Assembly (NCBI GenBank): GCA_038138625.1
Contig: JAYQEA010000017.1
Coordinates: 1-47,958 of the forward strand
Direction of reading: 5' to 3'
Source: JAQXDR01 sp038138625
Lineage (GTDB): Bacteria > Pseudomonadota > Alphaproteobacteria > Rhodobacterales > Rhodobacteraceae
Length of the DNA: 47,958 nucleotides
Part shown: positions 43,744 to 47,958 of the stretch, piece by piece
How positions within the stretch are numbered: the stretch's first letter is position 1
Layout: each line of letters opens with the position of its first letter
Made by a program: the position numbers and the translations under genes
Notes under the pieces: model-generated
What the model saw: the letters and a program-made list of their open reading frames with translations, nothing else
Database searches by the model: none
What the model was told of the DNA's origin: nothing

Positions 43744-44375
43744 CAGATACGTACCTCAATTATTGGAACATCAGGTACTTCTCCTGCGCCAAAGTTGGCC
43801 AGACTTGTTATGATCCTGTCAGTGTCAAAGCGGACCGGTACATCAAATTCATACCCAGCCGTTATCTGCGCACCGACCGCGGGTGGTGTATGAAATGTGA
43901 TTAAGCCAATTGTCGTATCAATTGTATAATCGTCTCCTTCTTGTTGAGGAATGTCGTCAACGGCCACAACAACAGAGCCCTCGACCGGTTTCGTGATCGG
44001 GCGCACATACGACGCGCCACCTGAATCATATGCTTTGACCAGATTGAATTCGCTAGCATCCCCGTTGCCAGTGCCCAACAACTGATCAGACTTCGCAATT
44101 TCGCCGGACGGCAAACAAGATTTGAAATCCGCCCAATCCTTCCATCGAAATGCAAAAAGTTGACCCTGACGCGCTTCAAAAAAAGATACCAGTTCGGCCA
44201 TATCATCCAAAGACAAAACACCGATGCCCGCATCATAGTGACGTCGGGAATGTGCCCAAAGACCATTACGCTCCTCGTGCCCACTTGCGAGGGTCACAAT
44301 ATCTGTGCGTCGTTGTGGACCACCCAGTGAACCATAGCTGATCCGGGTTGGAAATCGTATATCATGAAAGCTCAT
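43743..44375 (-). CDS. GTA distal tail protein, DUF2460 (gp12)
   Basis: 210 residues, TIGR02217/DUF2460 family, the distal tail component of the GTA. Seen: MSFHDIRFPTRISYGSLGGP at the N-terminus, ERNGLWAHSRRHYDAGIGV, FFEARQGQLFAFRWKDWADF and the C-terminal ITAGYEFDVPVRFDTDRI. Starts 12 bases after the gp11 stop. Start codon and length agree with the family. Confidence 0.93.
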   Translation of the reverse strand: MSFHDIRFPTRISYGSLGGPQRRTDIVTLASGHEERNGLWAHSRRHYDAGIGVLSLDDMAELVSFFEARQGQLFAFRWKDWADFKSCLPSGEIAKSDQLLGTGNGDASEFNLVKAYDSGGASYVRPITKPVEGSVVVAVDDIPQQEGDDYTIDTTIGLITFHTPPAVGAQITAGYEFDVPVRFDTDRIITSLANFGAGEVPDVPIIEVRI

Positions 44376-44387
44376 ATCTCAGCCCCT

Positions 44388-45041
44388 TCACCTGTTACGT
44401 TGACCACGCCCCAGCGCCCTCGACATATGCGCAGCAACTTGACCTTGGCTGCGCTGAAAGCCCTGCACATCTGGGGTCTGGATATTCATAATGATTGTTG
44501 GTGCCGCGGCTGAACCAGAATGCGCCCGAACGCCCAGTGAACCATCCGTACCTCGGGTCAATGGCATGATTGCCTCGGGGCCTGCTTCGCCCATCAAACC
44601 AGTGGCACCACGCATTGGAAAAACTGTCGGCGAGGTAACCACGCCTCCTTTTGCAAAAGGCATAACACGACCCTGCGCAAAACCTGCACCGTTGGAAAAC
44701 GGTATCACGCCTGCAAACAAACCGCTTACACCGTCGGTTATTGCCCCAGCCAGATGATCTGTAACTGGCTTGGTTGCCGCGCGAAAAGTGCTTCGTACCA
44801 TCGAGTTCGCAGCAGAGCGAAGAGCGTCAGACATACGCGTCCCATCCACAACGATATCTTCCAAAGCGCTGGATAAACCGCGACTTAGGGTTTTTTCGAA
44901 ACGGGATACGCTTTGCTGGCTTGCCGCCATTGCATTTTGCATCCGCTCGAGTTCTTTGGCAAAGGTGGATGCAACGAGCGTAGCATCTCCCAAGCCTTCG
45001 ATTAGATCATCAATGTCCTCCGACGTCATGTCTTTGGTCAT
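44388..45041 (-). CDS. GTA tail tape measure protein (gp11)
   Basis: 217 residues, short as expected for the stubby GTA tail. N-terminal helical region (DIDDLIEGLGDATLVASTFA, FEKTLSRGLSSALEDIV), a hydrophobic and Gly-rich middle (ITDGVSGLFAGVIPFSNGAG) and a C-terminal ALGRGQRN tail. The stretch VTSPTVFPMRGATGLMGEAG followed by PEAIMPL is a common tape-measure signature. Start overlaps the upstream chaperone gene stop by four bases. Confidence 0.92.
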   Translation of the reverse strand: MTKDMTSEDIDDLIEGLGDATLVASTFAKELERMQNAMAASQQSVSRFEKTLSRGLSSALEDIVVDGTRMSDALRSAANSMVRSTFRAATKPVTDHLAGAITDGVSGLFAGVIPFSNGAGFAQGRVMPFAKGGVVTSPTVFPMRGATGLMGEAGPEAIMPLTRGTDGSLGVRAHSGSAAAPTIIMNIQTPDVQGFQRSQGQVAAHMSRALGRGQRNR

Positions 45042-45241
45042 GGCCCAGTCCCTTTGTGCGAATTATCAGGATAAGACGCGGCCAAAATATCCAGCCGCGC
45101 TCTTGTCATTGCAGGGGCGCTACGCGTTTCCCCAATCAGGATTTGCAATTCATGGGGTGTCAACGTCCAGAATATCTCCGGTGGCAACCCAAGATCGCGC
45201 AGTCCCAAACGGATCAGGGCCGTCCAATCAAAGTTAGGCAT
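45038..45241 (-). CDS. GTA tail assembly protein, TIGR02216-like (gp10.1)
   Basis: 67 residues from the ATG at 45241, reading MPNFDWTALIRLGLRDLGLP then EIFWTLTPHELQILIG, which is the conserved small phage tail protein (rcc01693-type) between g10 and g11. A longer frame to 45361 is open but would lie inside gp10 and is not family-like. It overlaps gp10 by eight bases and gp11 by four, so together with gp10 it may act as a frame-linked tail chaperone pair. Confidence 0.9.
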   Translation of the reverse strand: MPNFDWTALIRLGLRDLGLPPEIFWTLTPHELQILIGETRSAPAMTRARLDILAASYPDNSHKGTGP

Positions 45242-45560
45242 CCGCGTATCCCGGCTCAGCAAAAGCCAAAGCAAGCAGCTTTGCAGCTGCTTTAGCTGCA
45301 GCCATTGGTCCTCCGTCGATGTCCGCAGAAAGCAAATCTGCTTGATCCAGACGCGTGCCACCCCCGCTTAAACCGGCTACCAGTAAAGCAAGTACATCAG
45401 CAGATCTGAATGCCCCGCTTTCAAATCGCTCTACCAGATCAACCAAGCTTTCGGCCTGTAATTTGTCTTCTAACTCAGCCAAAGCGCCTAGCGTCAAACG
45501 CATGGTATGAGGGGCTCCATCGATTACAATTTCGACTTCTCCACGCCACGGATTACTCAT
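45234..45560 (-). CDS. GTA tail assembly chaperone family protein (gp10)
   Basis: 108 residues from the ATG at 45560, which overlaps the gp9 stop as TGATG (a GTG three bases earlier is less likely). Seen: MSNPWRGEVEIVIDGAPHTM at the N-terminus and LGALAELEDKLQAESLVDLV, the GTA_TTC-like helical core, ending with an Ala/Lys/Leu-rich tail. Tail chaperones bind the tape measure during assembly; the order gp9, gp10, gp10.1, gp11 matches R. capsulatus. Confidence 0.9.
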   Translation of the reverse strand: MSNPWRGEVEIVIDGAPHTMRLTLGALAELEDKLQAESLVDLVERFESGAFRSADVLALLVAGLSGGGTRLDQADLLSADIDGGPMAAAKAAAKLLALAFAEPGYADA

Positions 45561-45973
45561 CACGCAGCCACGAAGGTTAGTTGGCCCGCAGACGCCATAG
45601 ACATCTCATACGTTGCCTCACCATTGTAATTGCCGGCATATTCTAGGCCGGTAAGTTGGAAAGCACCTTCAACCGCACCAAAGTCCGGAATGATGACCTG
45701 AAAGTTCTGTATCGCTCCGTCAAAAAAAATCTCGCGCGCTTTTGCATCGGTGGCATCATCCCGAAACACACCAGAACCTGATAGGGATGCGGAACGTACG
45801 CCCGCGCCACCAAGCAATTCACGCCAACCTCCCGCACTTTCGATTGACGTAACGTCGACCGTTTCAGCGTTGAAACTCAACCGTGTCGCCCTGAGACCTG
45901 CCAGGGTCTGAAAGCTACCGGCACCGTTTGTGTCGATCTTGATCAAAAGATCTTTTCCGTTTTGTACACTCAT
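45560..45973 (-). CDS. GTA major tail protein (gp9)
   Basis: 137 residues, the tube-forming subunit. Seen: MSVQNGKDLLIKID, ATRLSFNAETVDVTSIES, GSGVFRDDATDAKAREIFF and the C-terminal YNGEATYEMSMASAGQLTF, characteristic of the phage TP901-1-like/GTA tail tube family. ATG at 45973 follows GGAG. Twenty-six bases separate it from gp8, the only sizeable gap between gp8 and gp13. Confidence 0.93.
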   Translation of the reverse strand: MSVQNGKDLLIKIDTNGAGSFQTLAGLRATRLSFNAETVDVTSIESAGGWRELLGGAGVRSASLSGSGVFRDDATDAKAREIFFDGAIQNFQVIIPDFGAVEGAFQLTGLEYAGNYNGEATYEMSMASAGQLTFVAA

Positions 45974-45999
45974 TTGAGTAACTCCATCTTACTTTTGGA

Positions 46000-46407
46000 T
46001 CATTCATCGTCGACACGAGCACGGAACGTTAAATCGATCCGTCGGGTGCCATCACTGGTGCGCCTTGCATCCGCACGTAAAAACCATAGTCCGGCCAGGG
46101 AGCCTCGGGTCAGGGGCAAATTGGCCTTGTGCAAAACATCACTAATTCGACCAGCGACAGTTTTTGCACCTGAAAATCCCGCTTCTTCACTGATCACCGA
46201 CACGCTGAAATCGTGACGGGCACCTGAATTGGTTTTGTCAGACCGATCCCGAACTTTTTCCGGACCCAACGTTACATAAACGTCGGGCAAAATACCCGGA
46301 GGCGCAGCATCATAGACGGCATCTCCAATCTGATCTACCAAATCAGGGTCTGAAACCAAGGCAGTGTAGACCGCGCTTTGCAGAGCCACGGAAACAGCAT
46401 AGCTCAT
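46000..46407 (-). CDS. GTA tail terminator/completion protein, DUF3168 (gp8)
   Basis: 135 residues from the ATG at 46407, which overlaps the gp7 stop as ATGA; the frame is open to 46434. Seen: MSYAVSVALQSAVYTALVSD, the DUF3168 start, VYDAAPPGILPDVYVTLGPE, and HDFSVSVISEEAGFSGAKTV. It caps or joins the tail to the head connector. Confidence 0.92.
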   Translation of the reverse strand: MSYAVSVALQSAVYTALVSDPDLVDQIGDAVYDAAPPGILPDVYVTLGPEKVRDRSDKTNSGARHDFSVSVISEEAGFSGAKTVAGRISDVLHKANLPLTRGSLAGLWFLRADARRTSDGTRRIDLTFRARVDDE

Positions 46408-46742
46408 GCGGCTACCTCCTCTGTTGTGTGGCATACCAAATAACGCCCACCGGGATCACCGAATGTCACGGCGTCAATTCGATAAAGGCGTGTCCCCTCG
46501 CAAAATCGTTGTCCGGCCTGAGGTCTGGATGATGTTCCAACAGGCGATGCACGCAGGGTAATTCGCAATGCAACTTTGGATAAGGTGCCGGCCTCTCCAT
46601 TGTCTGCCCGCCCAGTACGGGATTTTACCTCCGCCCAGACCACGCCCAACTTTGTCCAACCTTCGATCAAGCCGCCCGCACCATCAGAAACGGCCTGCGG
46701 CGCCTCTAGCACAAGCTTGCGGTTCAAATGTGGACGCTTCAT
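46404..46742 (-). CDS. GTA head closure / head-tail adaptor (gp7)
   Basis: 112 residues from the ATG at 46742 (overlapping the gp6 stop as ATGA); a longer frame to 46808 is open but runs inside gp6. Seen: MKRPHLNRKLVLEAPQAVSD, the head-tail adaptor start, WAEVKSRTGRADNGEAGTLS, and RITLRASPVGTSSRPQAGQR then YRIDAVTFGDPGGRYLVCHT. Confidence 0.91.
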   Translation of the reverse strand: MKRPHLNRKLVLEAPQAVSDGAGGLIEGWTKLGVVWAEVKSRTGRADNGEAGTLSKVALRITLRASPVGTSSRPQAGQRFCEGTRLYRIDAVTFGDPGGRYLVCHTTEEVAA

Positions 46743-47326
46743 GCGCCCATCCCCAACCGAAGTTTGCGATAGCGAGAAAGCAGCGCGGTAACGCCAAATG
46801 GCATGCACCCGTCGGACAAGGCGGTCTCGTCACGATATTCATAATAGTGGGCTGCAAGTAAAAGTACTGCCTGACGCAAATCCGCGGGCATGTCATCAAA
46901 GCTGGGACCATATCCACCAACAAATTGGATCTCAACCGAACCTGTGGAGGGAATGCCTGCAAATGGACGGGCAACCGCGACCAGTAAGGGCTCGGTCATG
47001 TCTTTGATCAGACGCCAACCGGTAAGCGGTGACGTGATGGTTCCTTCTGCATCGGCAAAATGAACGGACTCTACCGACAAAACGGGTGCTATCGGAAAAG
47101 GTTGGCGTTCCGGTGTTTTCCAGTCCTGTAAGGTCAATCTGAACTCACGAGAGATCAGCGCCTTATCCGTCCAACCCTCAATAGCAGCCATGGCCGCCCG
47201 CAAAAAGGATGCCAAAAGACTATCCTGTAAATCATCTTGGGCAAAGCCACTGCCAAGCCGCAAATGGTCTTTCAGTTCTGCCACAGGCAAGGCCTCGTCT
47301 GGAACTTGTGTTTCCTCGTTCAACAT
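46739..47326 (-). CDS. GTA head-tail connector (gp6)
   Basis: 195 residues from the ATG at 47326, with AGAGG upstream (a TTG at 47329 is also open). Seen: LPVAELKDHLRLGSGFAQDD, the phage gp6-like connector start, AAMAAIEGWTDKALISREFR and the conserved C-terminal AHYYEYRDETALSDG. It forms the connector ring beneath the portal. About 150 bases separate it from gp5. Confidence 0.92.
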   Translation of the reverse strand: MLNEETQVPDEALPVAELKDHLRLGSGFAQDDLQDSLLASFLRAAMAAIEGWTDKALISREFRLTLQDWKTPERQPFPIAPVLSVESVHFADAEGTITSPLTGWRLIKDMTEPLLVAVARPFAGIPSTGSVEIQFVGGYGPSFDDMPADLRQAVLLLAAHYYEYRDETALSDGCMPFGVTALLSRYRKLRLGMGA

Positions 47327-47476
47327 CAATGCAACCTCTACAATGGACGGATGTCCCCTAAGTCTCTTGAAAACGGGCGCGCAGTATTCGCAATGCGCGG
47401 GGACGGAGGGGAGCTACAGCACATCTTGATCATCCACGCGCCCGTTGAAGGGACCGGAGGTCCCGTCACAAACCTC
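47327..47476. other. spacer between GTA gp5 and gp6 with 12-base palindrome
   Basis: 150 bases without a family-like frame. CCTCTTAAGAGG, a perfect palindrome at 47473-47484, spans the gp5 stop. It is the largest gap in the visible GTA cluster, but no terminator with a U-run was found. Confidence 0.4.
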
Positions 47477-47958
47477 TTAAGAGGCTGCGAATTTCAAAAG
47501 CTTGATCGCGGCAAAGTCGCTTACGTCACCTCCGACACGCTTAGTCGCATAGAAAAGCACATGAGGCTTGGCACTGAAGGGATCACGCAAAACACGAAGA
47601 TCAGGACGTTCGGCGATGGTATATCCTGCACCAAAATCACCAAATGCAATCGCAAACGTGCCACTGGAAATATCCGGCATATCTTCTGCAATCATGACAG
47701 GGTAGCCCAAAAGCCGTGCTGGCTCTCCAGCGGCAAGACCGTCTGCCCAAAGATGGCGTCCATCATTATCCTTGAGCTTGCGAACAGTTCCCGCCGTCTT
47801 TGAGTTCATTACAAATGACCCGTTTGCACGGTATTGGGCACCCAAGGCATAAACCAAATCAATGATTGCATCGCCATCAGCATCAAAGGCCCCGTCAACA
47901 CCTGTAGCGACGTATCCCAGGTTACCCCAACTCCACGCGTTGTCGGCCACCACTGAAT
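47477..47958 (-). CDS. GTA major capsid protein (gp5), C-terminal part
   Basis: HK97-fold capsid subunit; 160 codons are visible and the frame is open at the window edge, so the N-terminal part and the protease (gp4) and portal (gp3) genes lie to the right. Seen: IDLVYALGAQYRANGSFVMN (the spine-helix and beta region), LLGYPVMIAEDMPDISSGTF, AIAFGDFGAGYTIAERPDL and the C-terminal DFAAIKLLKFAAS. It packages random host DNA, as known for GTAs. Confidence 0.93.
   Translation of the reverse strand, partial: SVVADNAWSWGNLGYVATGVDGAFDADGDAIIDLVYALGAQYRANGSFVMNSKTAGTVRKLKDNDGRHLWADGLAAGEPARLLGYPVMIAEDMPDISSGTFAIAFGDFGAGYTIAERPDLRVLRDPFSAKPHVLFYATKRVGGDVSDFAAIKLLKFAAS

Noticed and set aside
45241..45361. 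Longer start for gp10.1
   Set aside because: The extra 40 residues lie inside gp10 and do not resemble the family; the ATG at 45241 gives the expected 67 residues.
1..47958. CRISPR array, rRNA, riboswitch or direct-repeat attachment sites
   Set aside because: No regularly spaced repeats, conserved RNA cores or paired att-like repeats were seen by eye; a covariance-model search was not possible here.

Overview
The window comes from a member of the Roseobacter group (Rhodobacteraceae, Alphaproteobacteria). Three things point there: an orthologous series of Rhodobacter-type gene transfer agent (GTA) genes at the right end, the gene order argS / SPOR protein / nagZ / scpA / scpB, and a hybrid pyruvate dehydrogenase whose E1-beta subunit carries a lipoyl domain. 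Two runs of ten N (1300-1309 and 13366-13375) show that this is a draft assembly; each interrupts a real gene. No rRNA, tRNA or CRISPR array was seen.

Layout. 1-2274: end of an iron-sulfur L-serine dehydratase, then a long dCTP deaminase. 2776-8051: a tightly overlapping minus-strand operon argS, SPOR-domain protein, nagZ, scpA, scpB (translation, cell wall recycling and division, chromosome segregation). 8264-13588: glucokinase, an acetylpolyamine amidohydrolase-like deacetylase, and a selenium pair: the tRNA 2-selenouridine synthase (selU/mnmH) and a flavoprotein-SelD fusion. 13686-15964: an EamA transporter and enolase. 15965-17498: about 1.5 kb, partly AT-rich, with no recognisable gene. 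17499-21629: a cupin and the Entner-Doudoroff entry operon zwf-pgl-pgi. 21837-28402: a radical SAM protein, anmK, tyrS, a GNAT/FemAB-like protein, a DUF3179 protein and two cyclophilins. 28533-36365: pgk, class I fba, ftsB-like gene, pdhA-pdhB-pdhC and cysE. 36366-38551: a decayed IS3-family element that holds a foreign fragment encoding a membrane protein. 38552-47958: GTA genes g15 back to g5, all on the minus strand and apparently intact; g5 runs off the window.

Carbon metabolism is the main theme. glk, zwf-pgl-pgi, eno, pgk, fba and pdhABC lie within 27 kb, and five of these transcription units have a related palindrome (best copy TGTTAGCGCTAACG) in their upstream regions. This fits control by a LacI-family regulator such as CceR of Rhodobacter sphaeroides, so the scattered operons may form one regulon. 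The pdh operon also holds two small unrecognised reading frames whose ends overlap neighbouring start and stop codons. No wholly new multi-gene system could be shown. The most unusual items are the proposed operator set, the orphan radical SAM protein with six C-terminal cysteines, the small pdh reading frames and the interrupted IS3 remnant.
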